This document shows, in pieces, positions 44,311 through 55,961 of a stretch of 64,000 bases of DNA. Made by a program: the position numbers and the translations under genes. Position 1 is the first letter of the stretch. Every line of letters begins with the position of its first letter. The stretch comes from Papio anubis. Lineage: Eukaryota; Chordata; Mammalia; Primates; Cercopithecidae. The notes below the pieces were generated by a model, which was given only the letters and a program-made list of their open reading frames with translations, was not told the origin of the DNA and did no database searches. The stretch is taken from assembly GCF_008728515.1 (NCBI RefSeq), contig NC_044995.1, positions 12,225,104 through 12,289,103 of the forward strand, written 5' to 3'.

Positions 44311-47300
44311 CTGAAAGCAAGAAAATGCTGGTGAAGTGCATGTTAACTCTGCTGGGAAGGCACAGACCACCCACAAGTGTATCTGACAAACTGAGGAATT
44401 ACTCCAAGGAAATACTTGGAGGAACAGAACGTTGGCTTCAGGTGGAAGATGGTACTATTTATTATTACTGGACTCTAAAGGTCACAGAATGTAGGAGGCC
44501 TCATAACGTAAAGGACACAACCATGTATGTAACACAGGGAGTAAAGGCAGGGTCTACAATTCCTGCATCTGCAAACCACTCATCTGCAGAACTTTACATC
44601 CTCATGACATGTGAGTGCTGTAGAGAGGGATTTGTCCAGGCCAGGGAAAACAGGAGCACAACACAGCAGCTACTGCTGGAGGACAGTTTAACAAAGTGTA
44701 CCATTTGCTAACACAAAACCTGTATGCTAATACTGGAAACCACTCCACTGCAGATGAAGATGTGAGTAAAATTAAGATGTGGGGTCCAGAGACGTGAAGA
44801 TTATTTGGGGGACTAAATATCAGACTACAAGCTCATGTACAAAGCATTTAAAAAAAAAAAAAAGGGTACAACTGACAAAGAGTACAACTGACAATTCTGA
44901 TGCTCTTAACAATGGGGAAGAGACCAGGAGCAGTGACTCACAGCTGTAATCCCAACGTAGGAAGATCACCTGAGCCTAGAAATCCAAGACCAGCCTGGGA
45001 AATATGGTGAGACCCCATCACTACAGAAATTATTTTTAAAATGGTCAAGTGTGGTGACTCATGCCTGTAATCCCAGCACTTTGGGAGGCTAAGGCAAGGG
45101 GATTGCTCAAGTTCAGGAGATTGAGACCATCCCGGGCAACACAGCAAAACCTCCTCTCTGCAAACATAGCCAGGTGTGATGGCGTGTACCTGTAGTCCCA
45201 CCTACTCAGGAGACTGAGGCTGGAGGATCACTTGAGCCCAGGAGGTTGAGGCTGCAGTGAGCTATATTCACACCACTGCACTCCAGGTAACAGCAAGTGA
45301 CAGTGTGAGAACCTGTCTCAAAACAGAAAAGAAAAGAGAGGAGAGGAGAGGGAAGAGGGAAGAAAAGGGCCAGGCACCGTGGGTCACACCTGTAATCTCA
45401 GCACTTTGGGAGGCCGAGGTGGGCAGATCACCTGAGGTCAGGAGTTCAAGACCAGCCTGACCAACATGTAGAAACCCTGTCTCTACTAAAAATACAAAAT
45501 ACTACCTGGGCATGGTGGCACACGACTATAATCCCAGGTACTCAGGAGGCTGAGGGCAGGAGAATCGCTTGAGCCTGGGAGACAGAGGTTGCAGTGAGCC
45601 GAGATGGCACCATTGCACTCCAGTCTGGACCACAAGAGTGAAACTCTGTCTCAAAAAAAAAAAAAAGAATGGAGAAGGCCAGGCGCAATGGATCATGCCT
45701 GTAATCCCAGCACTGTGGGAGGCTGAGGCGGGCGGATCATGAGGTCAGGAGTTTGAGACCAGCCTGGCCAATATGGTGAAACTCCGTATCTACTAAAAAT
45801 ACAAAAATTAGCCAGGCATGGTGGCACGCGCCTGCAGTCCCAGCTACCCGGGAGGCTGAGGCAGAAGAATTGCTTGAACCCAGGAGGCGGAGGTTGCAGT
45901 GAGCCAAGATCACACCACTGCACTCCACCCTGGGCAACAAAGTGAGATTCTGTCTCAAAAAAAAAAAAAATTAGCTGGGCATAGTGGCATGCACCTGTAT
46001 TCCCAGCTTCTCAGGAGGCTGAGGCAGGAGAATTGCTTCAGCCCGGGGGGCAGAGGTTGCAGTGAGCCGAGATCAAGCTACTTCACTCCAGCCTGGGCAA
46101 CAGACCAAGATCCTGTCTCAAAAAACAAACAAAACCAAAAACAAGAATGAAGGAGAAAAGACGATACAGAAATTATATGTGCCTACTTGTCTGGACCCAA
46201 AAATACAACTGAACTAGAATAGGTTTCTGGCATGATTTGAATAAAACTCTGACATCATGCCCCACTGTTCTAGGATGCTATTCTGCAGGGACTCACAACC
46301 CATAATGCTGAGGTGGGATTCATTTGCATCTTCTGACCACAGAAGATGATCCCACCACCAAGATAACCAAGTACAAGAGAAATACGTGATGTAAGAACAA
46401 AGGGAAAGAAAGAACACAGAAACAGCCAACACTGGCTTAGAACAGCTCAGCACATGACAGCAGACAAGAAACTAAATATTATAAAATTTCTGTTTTTTTG
46501 AGACAAAGTCTTGCTCTGTTGCTCAGGCTGGAGCACAGTGGCACAATCTCGGCTCACTGCAACCTCTGCCTCCCGGGTTCAAGCAATCCTCCCACCTTAG
46601 CCTCCCAAATAGCCAGGATTACAAGCGTGCGCCACCATGCCTGGCTAATTTTTATATTTTCAGTAGAGACAGGGTTTCACCATGTCGGCCAGGCTGTTCT
46701 CAAACTCCTGGCCTCAAGTAATCCACCTGTCTTGGCTTCCCCGAGTGCGGAAATTATAGGCATGAGCCACCGCACCAGACCTACGAAGAGAATTTCTAAG
46801 GAGGGTATTTCAAGAACACTCTATAGTCTATGTAGGCAGTGACAATGTCAATGAAGACAATTCCTGGCACAGGGAGGCATGAAGAAATAGCAGGTAGAGG
46901 AATGAATGAGATCCTGAACCTGAAATCTGGATGAAATCATACAAACATCCACAGGACAAACAAGATAGCCTGCATTAAGATATCTGTGAGACTTCTGACT
47001 CTGAATTCTTCCCTGGGAGCCTACAGCTCCCTGGGAGCTAACTAGCAGCTGTTGGGGCTGCTCCAAGAAAGGAGCAGGGCAGTATGCATACCTCAGTCCT
47101 ACCAACCAAGAAATTACTCACAGAACTGAAGTAGGAAGCTGTGTCCATGCTCTTGACATGAGAAAGTTTTGCCAATAGAAAAAGAGGGGGAAAGACGGAG
47201 ACTAGCTCAGGTCACGGGGTGAGTGTGGGCAACTTACCCAGGGAGGATATAAGTGCCTGGTTCTCCAGCATCACATCACGGTACAGGCATCTCTGAGCCT

Positions 47301-47364
47301 CACTAAGGAGATTCCATTCCTCCTGGGTAAAGTTCACAGCCACGTCTTCAAAAGTCACTGTGCC
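43240..47364 (-). CDS. ZNF552: KRAB-C2H2 zinc-finger gene, ZNF552 orthologue, frameshifted and missing exon 1
   Basis: Minus-strand KRAB exon 47238-47364 and finger exon 43240-44310 use the same splice sites and phases as the two plus-strand paralogues. The finger part (GCWCGVEDEEAPSKQS, AHPCEMCGPILGD, C-terminus HQRVHKRK) fits my memory of human ZNF552, 407 aa. The KRAB phase reads into exon 3 but after 41 exon-3 residues meets TGA at 44186, because a (TA)7 run at 44251-44264 shifts the frame by one. The finger frame itself has no other lesion. The leader exon is not present before the N gap. As written the locus gives only a KRAB-only peptide. A true null, a length polymorphism and an assembly error are all possible. 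Confidence 0.85.
44251..44264 (-). repeat. ZNF552: (TA)7 microsatellite inside the ZNF552 coding exon
   Basis: Seven perfect TA units in coding sequence. Five or eight units would keep the KRAB and finger frames joined; seven does not. Dinucleotide slippage makes this site prone to length change and also to base-calling error. Confidence 0.9.
44926..45037 (+). mobile_element. Alu left-monomer copy
   Basis: AGGAGCAGTGACTCACAGC to ATCACTACAGAAATT. Confidence 0.78.
45043..45330 (+). mobile_element. Old Alu
   Basis: Diverged full-length copy ending CTGTCTCAAAACAG. Confidence 0.88.
45369..45667 (+). mobile_element. Alu
   Basis: GGCCAGGCACCGTGGGTCAC to poly(A). Confidence 0.92.
45677..45971 (+). 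mobile_element. Alu
   Basis: GGCCAGGCGCAATGGATCATG to poly(A). Confidence 0.92.
45972..46140 (+). mobile_element. Partial Alu (right monomer)
   Basis: TTAGCTGGGCATAGTGGC to a CAAACAAAACC tail, abutting the previous Alu. Confidence 0.87.
46490..46783 (-). mobile_element. Alu
   Basis: TTTTTTTGAGACAAAGTC to CACCGCACCAGACC. Confidence 0.9.
47238..47364 (-). CDS. ZNF552: ZNF552 KRAB A exon
   Basis: On the minus strand the acceptor TAACAG lies at 47370-47365 and the donor GTAAGTT starts at 47237. The 127-bp exon encodes GTVTFEDVAVNFTQEEW and MLENQALISSL, with the TRIM28-contact residues DV and MLE in place. It is intact. Confidence 0.92.
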
Positions 47365-48154
47365 CTGTTACGATGTTGACAGATGAAACTACAAACGGCC
47401 CCTATGCTGAGGTATCACAATCCCTCTCTCCCACACATCTACTCTCACACATCCTCTCAAGGTCCTCAAATCATAGAAGAAACTAGGCCCACTGGTCATG
47501 GGGTACAGCCACCAACAATAATTAGGTGAACAAATAGGTATTTATATGTTGGCTGTGACATAAAGTTCACCCCCTCCTGACAGGCACTTCCCCTAGAATG
47601 GCCGAGGTCATGGAGAGCCCAATGTGGCACCTTCAGCACAGCAGAGATACCCTCTCTGAAAGCACATTCTTTAGACTTCCCAGGTACATATCCATGTCCA
47701 TCCCCAGCTGACTGCCACACACCACTGGCCTCTCTAGCCTTTAAACAACTTGAAGTATCAATGCCCTCCTTTTTCTTCTACTAGCGTGGGTGGAAATCTC
47801 CCGCTAGAGTTATATTGTAAAGGGGCAAAATGACAACTGATACTTGACAGATGCCATTAACAGCAGTTTAAAAATAAAATATATTCACAAACTGGTAAGA
47901 GTGACACCACTCACCACAGAGGGGTTTCACTGTGGATAACAGAGAGTAACCAGGAATTGTATAATGCAAGCTTTCTAAGATGAAAAGGGTGTAATAGCCT
48001 AATTCCCTCAGGAGGATGCCACTGGCTTCTTAATATAACTCTGGTTATAGAAATGGAAATGAAACACACTACAAAGTATAATAATCAGGAACTCTACCTG
48101 GTCACACTGATGGAAAGATTTCTTAGGCTATGATACATTACTTAAAATAATAGA

Positions 48155-48452
48155 GGACTGGGCGTGGTGGCTCACATCTGTAATCCCACCACTTTGGGAG
48201 GCCGAGGCAGGCCGATCATGAGGTCAGGAGTTCGAGACTAGCCTGACCAACATGGCAAAATCCCATCTCTACTAAAAATACAAAAAAATTAGCTAGGCTT
48301 GGTGGCGGGTGCCTGTAATTCCAGCTACTTGGGAAGCTGAACCAGGAGAATTGCTTGAACCCGGGAGGCGGAGGTTGCAGTGAGCCGAGATTGTGCCACT
48401 GCACTCCAGCCTGGGTGCCACAGCAAGACTCCGTCTCAAAAAAAAAAAAAAG
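48155..48452 (+). mobile_element. Alu
   Basis: GGACTGGGCGTGGTGGCTCAC to poly(A), in ZNF552 intron 1. Confidence 0.92.
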
Positions 48453-49931
48453 GCAGTAGAGTAGAGTGGGAAGGAAATTTGCACTCAGGTCATTTGAGGA
48501 CATACCAATATCGCCAGATATCCAAGTGGCAAACCACACTGGGCCTTCATTTTTGGGCTCACATGACATCATGGCTGACACCATCCGGACTGTGCTTGGC
48601 CAACTCAGACAGGATCCAGTATCACCACAGAATTCCATTTCTATTGGATCCTAAAAGAAGTGGTAGTCTCAAATGATTCTATGAAGGCCTCCTTGCACGG
48701 CTCCATAGCGACACAGAACTATGCATGACTTCAGATATCGGTGGCGCTATTCCACTTCTGTGCCACACTTGCTGACCCCTCAGCAATTATGACCTTCCTG
48801 TTTTCACCTAACACCATTTAAAGCCAAGCCCCACTGGTCATCCATACCAGGCCGAGTGACTGTCACAGATGAGCATATTTCCTCCTTACCATATACTCCA
48901 TGGTGAATGAAACTCCCCAGGCACCAACATAGTTGTGTCACAATCTTGGCAAGTGCATATAATGGGAAATAAGCACCAACTGCAGTCTAAGTGTCACCTT
49001 CCCTCAATTACTCCTATACTTCTGAATGCATATCATGTCTATTATCTCCATGGAAGTCCACATCCCCTGACAAAGTATGCTGTCAGATACATCTTACCTT
49101 CATTGTCACTTATCTCCCTGTTCTGTGTTTATGAATGACAATAATGTCAGCTACAGATCCAAGCAAGGAATCCAGTCCTCAGTCTCTAATCACTGCTTCC
49201 TGGCCTGCTAAAAGATTTACCACATTAATCTGAAGTGTGTCCTCCTAAACATGACCCTTGGCTAACTCACCTTAGTCCATACGTTCATTTCTATATATTG
49301 CATGGCCCCAATATCAGTTCGTTTCCAGATATCCCAACCTATGTGGACATTACTGACTTGTTGCCTCTACTTACTGGTCTCTGAATCATCTCAGATTCTT
49401 AACAACCCTCCTTATAACCCCAGTGAATGTTATGCCTACTGTCAATTTGCTCATCTCAGCTGATACAGCCTCTATCAGTACAGCTGCTAAGACCAAAAAC
49501 TATGGGGTCATACCTGAAACCTCTCTTTCACACATTTACCATCATATTAAAATCTAGCTTCCCCTTTGCAAAATGTGAATAGTGAATCCAGCCACATCTT
49601 CTTAGCCATGAATTGTTCATTAACCCTCACCTGGATTATGGAATTAGCCTCAACATTGATCTTCCTTCCTCCTCCCTCAACTCCACATTTTGTTCTCCAG
49701 TGTGGAGCCAAACAGAACTTCAGTAACATCAACTTCCCGCTCTCATCAGTCTTACCTCTAAGGATTTTGCTTCCTGGCACAAAATACAGGGTTAACCTTC
49801 TAAGTGTATTTACACAGGTTCACTGGAATGGGAATACCTCCATACAACATGTCATGGAGTTAGGACCTTGGCCTTCGGGTTTCTACGAGGTTCCCAGATC
49901 AAATGTCTGAAAAATCACCACTGAAGAGTCC

Positions 49932-50240
49932 CAGGGCCAGGTGTGCTGGCCCACGCCTGTAAGCTCAGCACTTTGGGTGGCCAAGGTGGGTGGATCGCTT
50001 GATCCCATAAGTTTGAGGCCAGCCGGGACAACACAGAGAAACACCGCCTCTACTTAAAAATAAAAATAAATAAAATATAAAAATAAAAATTTAGCCGGGC
50101 ATGGTACTGCACGTCTGCAGCCCCAGCTACTCAGAAGGCTGAACCAGGGAAGTCGAGGCTGCAGTGGGCAGAGATCACGCCACTGCACTCCAGCCTGGGC
50201 GACAGAGTGAGAACCTGTCTCAAAAAAGTTTAAAAAATTA
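49932..50240 (+). mobile_element. Old Alu
   Basis: GGGCCAGGTGTGCTGGCCCA to CTGTCTCAAAAAAG. Confidence 0.88.
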
Positions 50241-50258
50241 ATTTATTTACTTATTTAT

Positions 50259-50371
50259 TTTTTCAGACAGAGTCTCCCACTGTCGCCCAGGCTGGAGTGC
50301 TGTGGCGTGATCTCGGCTCACTGCAAGCTCCGCCTCCCGGGTTCACGCCATTCTCCTGCCTCAGCCTCCCC
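50259..50371 (-). mobile_element. Alu cut by the assembly gap
   Basis: Only the poly(T) side up to CTCAGCCTCCCC is present. Confidence 0.93.
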
Positions 50372-50471
50372 NNNNNNNNNNNNNNNNNNNNNNNNNNNNN
50401 NNNNNNNNNNNNNNNNNNNNNNNNNNNNNNNNNNNNNNNNNNNNNNNNNNNNNNNNNNNNNNNNNNNNNNN
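50372..50471. other. Assembly gap of 100 N
   Basis: Exactly 100 N, a common placeholder for a gap of unknown size. It cuts a minus-strand Alu whose other half does not appear on the right. Confidence 0.98.
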
Positions 50472-50802
50472 GGCGTGTGCTTTTCCTTGGAGCCCCCCTC
50501 AATCCCCCTAGCCCCTCTTCAAGCGTCTGTAGCCACAATGGCCTGAGACCGCGGGACTGGACCTCACCGGGCTGGACAGCGTTCTGGGTGAGACGCACCT
50601 GGTCAGTAGAGGGCGCCACAGAGTTAGTCTAAAATCTACAACAGGAAAGAAATCACGGGCAGAGCTTGAGAAAGAAACGGCGTCAGACTCAGTCCCTTCT
50701 CCATGGAGGAAGAAAGGGATTGGAGGGGAGAGGCAGGCTTGCGAGCTCTTTCAGGAGCTTGTTGCTGGCGGAGGACGTGGAAGCCAAGATGCTCATGCGT
50801 TG
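50472..50802. other. Single-copy sequence right of the gap
   Basis: Moderately GC-rich, with no match to the ZNF776 or ZNF586 promoter or first intron and no gene recognised. Confidence 0.5.
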
Positions 50803-51176
50803 ATGGCATGGATGCAAACTTTTTCTCCTCCGCCCAGACCTGTCTACCCCACTGACCCAGCCGTGTTTCCAGCCTTTGCCTGGATCTCCACATGGCCTGT
50901 GGCATGAGTGCAAACTCTCTCTCCTCTGTCCAGACCTGTCTACCCCACTGACCCACCCAGCCTTTGCCGGGATCTCCACATGGCCTGTGGCATGGGTGCA
51001 GACTCTCTCTCCTCTGTCCAGACCTGTCTACCCCACTGACCCACCCATCTCCAGCCTTTGCCGGGATCTCCACATGGCCTGTGGCATGGGTGCAGACTCT
51101 CTCTCCTCTGTCCAGACCTGTCTACCCCACTGACCCAGCCGTGTTTCCAGCCTTTGCCTGGATTTCCACACAGCCT
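50803..51176 (+). repeat. Minisatellite, four units of about 91 bp
   Basis: Units start at 50803, 50900, 50988 and 51082 (97, 88 and 94 bp, then a partial last unit), each opening TGGCATGRRTGCA and containing CAGACCTGTCTACCCCACTG. Units 2 and 3 are nearly identical. Length differences come from a short block after ACCCA. Confidence 0.92.
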
Positions 51177-51389
51177 CCTCTGGCATCCAGTTGGGTCCAC
51201 AGGCAGCCAGAGCCATCTTGCCTGGACACAGAGTGTGACCCTGCCCTCCTGTGACCCATGGGGGTTCCTACCACACTCAGGGTGGAAGCCAGGCCGCTGA
51301 CTGTGGTCTAAAATAGACCCCCAGATCTAGCCTTTACCAAACCCTCCAGCCTCCTCTTGCCACTGCCCGGCCCACCCCCTGGGCTTGGG

Positions 51390-51775
51390 ACTGTTACAGG
51401 TGAAGCTGTATCCCCCAAGAGGCATATATTGAAGTCCTCACCTCCCAGTCCCTCGAAATATGACTGTATTTTGAAATAGGGTCTTTGAAGAGGTAATTCA
51501 GGTAAAATGAGGTTGATAGGCTGGTAGGCCTCATGCAATACGATTGATGTCTTTACAGGAAGAGACTGGCATACAGACACGCACAGAGGGACGACCACGT
51601 GAGCACCCAGGGCGAAGATGGCATCTGCAAGCCAAAGAGAGAGGTCTCAGGAGAAGCCAGTCCGGCTGACGCGTGGATCTCAGACTTCCAGCCGCCAGGG
51701 CCATGAGAAATTTGATTTCTGTTGTTGAAGCCACCTGGTGTGTGGCGCTTTGTGATGGCAGCTCTAGAAAATGAC
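51390..51775 (+). mobile_element. MLT1-type MaLR LTR
   Basis: Shows TATGACTGTATTTTGAAATA, GAAGAGGTAATTCAGGTAAA, TCTCAGACTTCCAGCC and GTTGTTGAAGCCACC in the order of an MLT1 LTR. Confidence 0.75.
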
Positions 51776-51914
51776 TACACCAACTCGCTGAGCCCTTTTC
51801 TGCTTTCCCCAAACACTAAACTTTGCTTCTCGGGTGTACCACCCATGCTTATCTGTACCCACCTTATCCTTACCCACTCCTCAAAGCCCCACTCCTTAAC
51901 AACAGCAGCAGTAA

Positions 51915-52130
51915 TAATAATAGCTGCCAGTGCGAGAGTTTCACAGGACCATCTCACTTGATCTTTACAACAGCTCTCCAAGGTCGTCCCTCTCAATATG
52001 CCGTTGTTCCATATGGGGAAACCGAGGCACAGGGTAGTTCAATGACTTCTTATCTGAAGTCCAGTATCCAGAATGGAGTAGAACCAGGCTTTGGCATAGA
52101 CAGGCTGGTGTACTCTTCTCAGGCAACACA
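51915..52130 (-). mobile_element. MIR fragment
   Basis: TCTCACTTGATCTTTACAAC followed by GGGGAAACCGAGGCACAG matches the reverse complement of the MIR core. Confidence 0.6.
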
Positions 52131-52344
52131 TCATGTAGACATCTTCCTAATTGGGGCTGGCACCTTCCTCTGCGGTGGCCTGGCCTGGAGTCCTCACCCT
52201 ACTAGGATGTATGGCCATTCCTATGCTGTGGGATGGAGAGTTTCTCCTTGGGCATCACTACCTCCCCAGCATCCTCAGGGCTCAGCGCAGAGCACTGCTA
52301 ATCATACAGATGTCATTAGCAGCATGGGATGGAGAAAAGTAGCC

Positions 52345-52575
52345 GTAGAAATGATTACCAGGTATTGCACAATCTACTCTGGGCCAGACCCTGTATTCAA
52401 GCATTTCACCATATTCATTAATTTGCCTAACAACCACATGAAGAGGGTAATTTTATGATCCTTAATTTACAGAGGTGGCCCAGGCCCAGAGAGGTTAAGT
52501 AACTTTCCCCAGAGCACACAGCTAGTAACTTGTGGAGCTGGGGCTTCCGCCCATGAGCCTGGCGCCAGAAAACTC
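52345..52575 (-). mobile_element. MIR fragment
   Basis: AGAGAGGTTAAGTAACTTTC and GCACACAGCTAGTAACTTG are the reversed MIR core and tRNA-related end, preceded by GGGCCAGACCCTGTATTC. Confidence 0.75.
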
Positions 52576-53035
52576 AATTGCAACAATTGCATCTACAGCC
52601 TGACACAGGCCTCACTCCCTCTCCCTGTCTCTGTCCGTCTGGACAACAGATCCTTCTGCTTTATTTTATGTTTTAGTGCTATTTTTATTGTAAATTCAGT
52701 TCCATTCATTTTCTGAATAGGTGATATATTTAAAAGGTTCAGAAAGAGATTTCGTGAAGACTCTCTTCTCAGTTTTGTGGTCACCTGGTTTCCTTCCCTG
52801 GAGGCAACCAATGATACAAGCAACAAAACAGAGGTGTCTTTGGACACACAGGAGGTGTGCTTATACATTTCCCCCCTTTGGTATACAATTTGGCACATTA
52901 AATTCACGTTTTGTATCTTGTTTTTTTACAAAAATGTATTTTAGAGATCATGGCATTTTGGAACTTAAGCACTCCTTTGTTGCTTTCCGTAGCTGTGTAG
53001 TATTCCATCTTTTATTTATTTATTATTGTTATTAT
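52576..53035. other. Single-copy sequence, nothing recognised
   Basis: AT-rich and without a convincing coding frame or named repeat; it may hold old L1 debris near 52970. Confidence 0.35.
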
Positions 53036-53323
53036 TATTTGAGACTGAGTTTTGTTCTTGTTGCCCAGGCTGGGGTGCAATGGCACGATCTGTGCCCATT
53101 GCAACCTCCACCTCCCAGATTGAAGTGATTTTTTTTGCCTCAGCCTCCCAAGTAGCTGGGATTACAGTCATGTACCACCACACCTGTCTAATGTTTGTAT
53201 TTTTAGTAGAGACAGGGTTTCACCAAGTTGCTTAGGCTGGTCTTGGACTCCTGACCTCAGGTGATCTGCCTACCCTGGCCTCCCAAAGTGCTAGGATTAC
53301 AGGCATGAGCCATTGTGCCTGGC
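53036..53323 (-). mobile_element. Alu
   Basis: TTATTATTTGAGACTGAG head, ends TTGTGCCTGGCC. Confidence 0.9.
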
Positions 53324-53606
53324 CTTCCATTATTTTATTAAACTGTATTATTATTATTAATCAGCACCCATGGATGCATGCCAAGGTCATATCTAATTTT
53401 TGACAAGCAAAAATTGATGAATTGATGAAATAAATAATTTTTGGTGAATGAGCGTGAAGTCAGTTGGGTGTAATGATGCTACCAGGAGACAAGAGAAGCC
53501 TGCTCCTGCCGATGTGTTCAAGATCTGTGCATTTCCTGTGTAGGGGACCAGAATACGCTGTCCCTGAATGTGTCTCTTTGACATTAGGATTCTTCTGAGC
53601 TGATCT

Positions 53607-53915
53607 TTTTTTTTTTTTTTTTTTTTTTTTTGAGACGGAGTTTCGCTTTGGTTGCCCAGGCTGGAGTGCAGTGGTACAATCTTGGCTCACCACAACCTCC
53701 GCCTCCCGGGTTCAAGCAATTCTCCTGCCTCAGCCTCCTGGGTAGATGGGATTACAAGCGTGTGCCATCACGCTCGGCTAATTTTTTGTATTTTTAGTAG
53801 AGACAGGGTTTCACCATGTTGGCCAGGCTGGTCTCGAACTCCTGACCTCAGTGATCCACCCGACTTAGCCTTCCAAAGTGCTGGGATTACAGGCGTGAGC
53901 CACGGCACCCGGCCC
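53607..53915 (-). mobile_element. Alu
   Basis: Long poly(T), ends CACGGCACCCGGCC. Confidence 0.92.
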
Positions 53916-54437
53916 TATTAGCTGGTTTTGATCTGTATCCTTCCAGTGCAGTAGACCATAACCATAACAGCTTTTCTGAGTTCCACAAGTTCTTCTGCTT
54001 AGTAAATTGGGGGTGGCCTGAGGTCCCTCAAACTTGCACTTGGTGTCAGGAGTGAAGGTGGCCTAGAGCCACATATATATCCCTTGTGGCAGGTAAATGG
54101 AAACCCTCCAAAGCAAAAAATAAAAATCTGTAGGTCTACCAAGAGCAAGGAGTCACCTGCAAATCTCTTCTGCCACATACCCTCCGTGGGCTATGAAGCT
54201 GAGTGCATTGTGGCTGTGGACCCACAGCTCCATAGAGTCACTTGATATCACAAACACTGTGATTCTCCAGGGGGCCAGAACCCACGAGGCCAGGGTGGTC
54301 GAGAGGCTGCTTATCCCCTTTCAGACCATGTTTCGCTTTCTTCTTCCCCCCATAACTGCTCTTTGCCTCTTACAATGTAAATTTCACATTTCTGTGTGTT
54401 TCCTAGGATAGCTCTAAGCACTCCAGATTGCAATTTT
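53916..54437. other. Single-copy sequence, nothing recognised
   Basis: No gene or repeat that I can name. Confidence 0.4.
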
Positions 54438-54718
54438 GTTTGTTTTGAGATGGAGTCTCGCTTGCTGCTCCAGGCTGGAGGCCATGCAACCTCCCGCCTT
54501 CACTGCAACCCTACCTCCTGGGTTCATGGATTCCTCCTGCCCCCAGCCTTTCTAGTAGCTGGGATTACAGGTGCACACCAATTTCATGCCTCCCACTGAT
54601 TTTGTATTGTTAGGTAGAGACGGGTTCTTTGCCCCCATGCTGGTCGGGCTGATCTCAACTCCTGACCTCAGGTGATCCACCTGCCTCTGCCTCCCAGCGC
54701 TGAGATTATGGGTGGTTT
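54438..54718 (-). mobile_element. Alu, heavily indel-damaged
   Basis: Recognisable order (GAGATGGAGTCTCGCT to GATTATGGGTGG), but dozens of small gaps and swaps. Confidence 0.82.
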
Positions 54719-54854
54719 CACCTCGTGACCTGGTCAGATCTTTTTTTTTTAGAGAGGAATTGCTGGCACAGGCCTCAAGAGGGCACGCTTTATGCCTACC
54801 TTATGCAGCTTTGGGTTGGGATTTTGAAGGAGAATTTTTTGGCCACAAAACAGA

Positions 54855-55263
54855 AAACTCAGTATAATTTAACTCCAGTTTGCGTAAGTCTTTCTTAGCT
54901 TTTGCCTTTCCAGCCGCAAATGCCAAAAGGATTTTGGACTCCAGGATGTTGTTCTCCCAGTGACTCATAGATCCTACTCATATCTGTTATTTTCATTGGT
55001 CCTGGTAGCTTCCCACTGGCTTAGCTTAAAGCTCCTTCGTCTCCCAGGTTAACCGGCCTGAAAGGGACAGTGGGGCGGGTCTTCCTGTGGACTCAGTACC
55101 CCAGTCTTGCTTTTCCCTCATTAATGCAGTCAGGAACTCCCATCTTACGACCCAGGGCAGGTAGGAAGACAGACGGCTTGCTGGGATCCATGTCACATGC
55201 AGTCACCATCAGCTGAGCCTTCTTGCTGTGCGTGAACACGATGGTGGCAGTGCTAACCCTGCT
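54855..55263 (-). pseudogene. RPL7A (pseudogene): RPL7A processed pseudogene, 5'-truncated
   Basis: On the minus strand the frame reads KKAQLMVTACDMDPSKPS, then VFLPALGRKMGVPDC and INEGKARLG, closely matching the middle of ribosomal protein L7a. A stop follows KARLGY, and later parts (VHRKT, the EATRTN region and the lysine-rich tail) continue with frameshifts. The 3' end keeps a GGAGTTAAAT...GAGTTTTCTG stretch resembling the RPL7A stop and 3' UTR. There are no introns, and it starts at about the middle of the protein. An Alu fragment abuts its 5' edge. Confidence 0.8.
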
Positions 55264-55313
55264 TGGCCTCCCAAAGTGCTGGGATTACAGGTACGAGCCA
55301 CTGTGCCCCATGG
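55264..55313 (-). mobile_element. Alu fragment
   Basis: TTGGCCTCCCAAAGTGCTGG to CCACTGTGCCCC only, abutting the RPL7A pseudogene. Confidence 0.8.
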
Positions 55314-55665
55314 ATCCTCTGATTTCTAAGTGGAGAGCTGATGATGGTAAAGCAATAGTAGAAGAAAAGAAACCAGGTGAGTGACCACTACAACCGTCCA
55401 GGCAGGTGGCAATAGTGCTTTGGACTAGGAGTGGTGTGTAAACAGGGGTAGAAAAGAGGAGGCAGGAGGGAGAGACTTTTCTGATCAGGAAATAGAAGCA
55501 AGATTCTTAAAATCAGGATCAGTCACACGAGGAGACTGATCCAGAGAACTTACTGCTGCATGAAATGGCCCAGCTGGTTCCCAAGGCATTTTTGTGCTGC
55601 CATCCCAATTCTGGTGAAGCGGGAAAGCCAGCCTTTTGATCCAGAACCACCAGTCAGACTTACAT
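55314..55665. other. Single-copy sequence, nothing recognised
   Basis: No gene or repeat that I can name. Confidence 0.4.
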
Positions 55666-55938
55666 GCTGGTGGCTCACGCTTGTAATCCAGGCATTTTGG
55701 GAGGCTTCAGGTGGACAGATCACCGAGGTCAGGAGTTTGAGACCAGCCTGGACTAACATGGTGAAATCCCATCTCACTAAAAATACAAAAAATGGGTGGA
55801 AGACAAAGCTCAGTCCTTAGTTAATTAGGAGGCTGAGGCAAAAGAATCAAGCCAAACTTGAAGCAGAGGTTGGCAGTGGAGTCGATCAGAAACACTGCAC
55901 CCAGCCCAAGTGATGAGCGACACTGCAAAAAAAAAATA
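55666..55938 (+). mobile_element. Alu, heavily indel-damaged
   Basis: TGGTGGCTCACGCTTGTAAT to a CAAAAAAAAAT tail; the right half is badly scrambled. Confidence 0.8.
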
Positions 55939-55961
55939 CTACACACCTGAGTCTGCCTTTT

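Larger units (their letters stand above)
44311..47237 (-). other. ZNF552: ZNF552 intron 2
   Basis: Filled largely by a run of plus-strand Alus (44926-46140) and one minus-strand Alu (46490-46783). A purine tract GAGAGGAGAGGAGAGGGAAG lies at 45335-45367. The rest parallels intron 2 of the paralogues. Confidence 0.65.
47365..50371 (-). other. ZNF552: ZNF552 intron 1, truncated by the gap
   Basis: Read on the minus strand it follows ZNF776 intron 1: 49440-49500 matches about 4395-4440 and 49740-49880 matches about 4030-4135. Exon 1 and its promoter should lie about 1.2 kb further on, beyond the left edge of the gap. Confidence 0.7.

Noticed and set aside
44926..46140. Possible satellite or segmental array in ZNF552 intron 2
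   Set aside because: The repetition is five separate Alus or Alu pieces in the same orientation with different divergence, not a tandem satellite.
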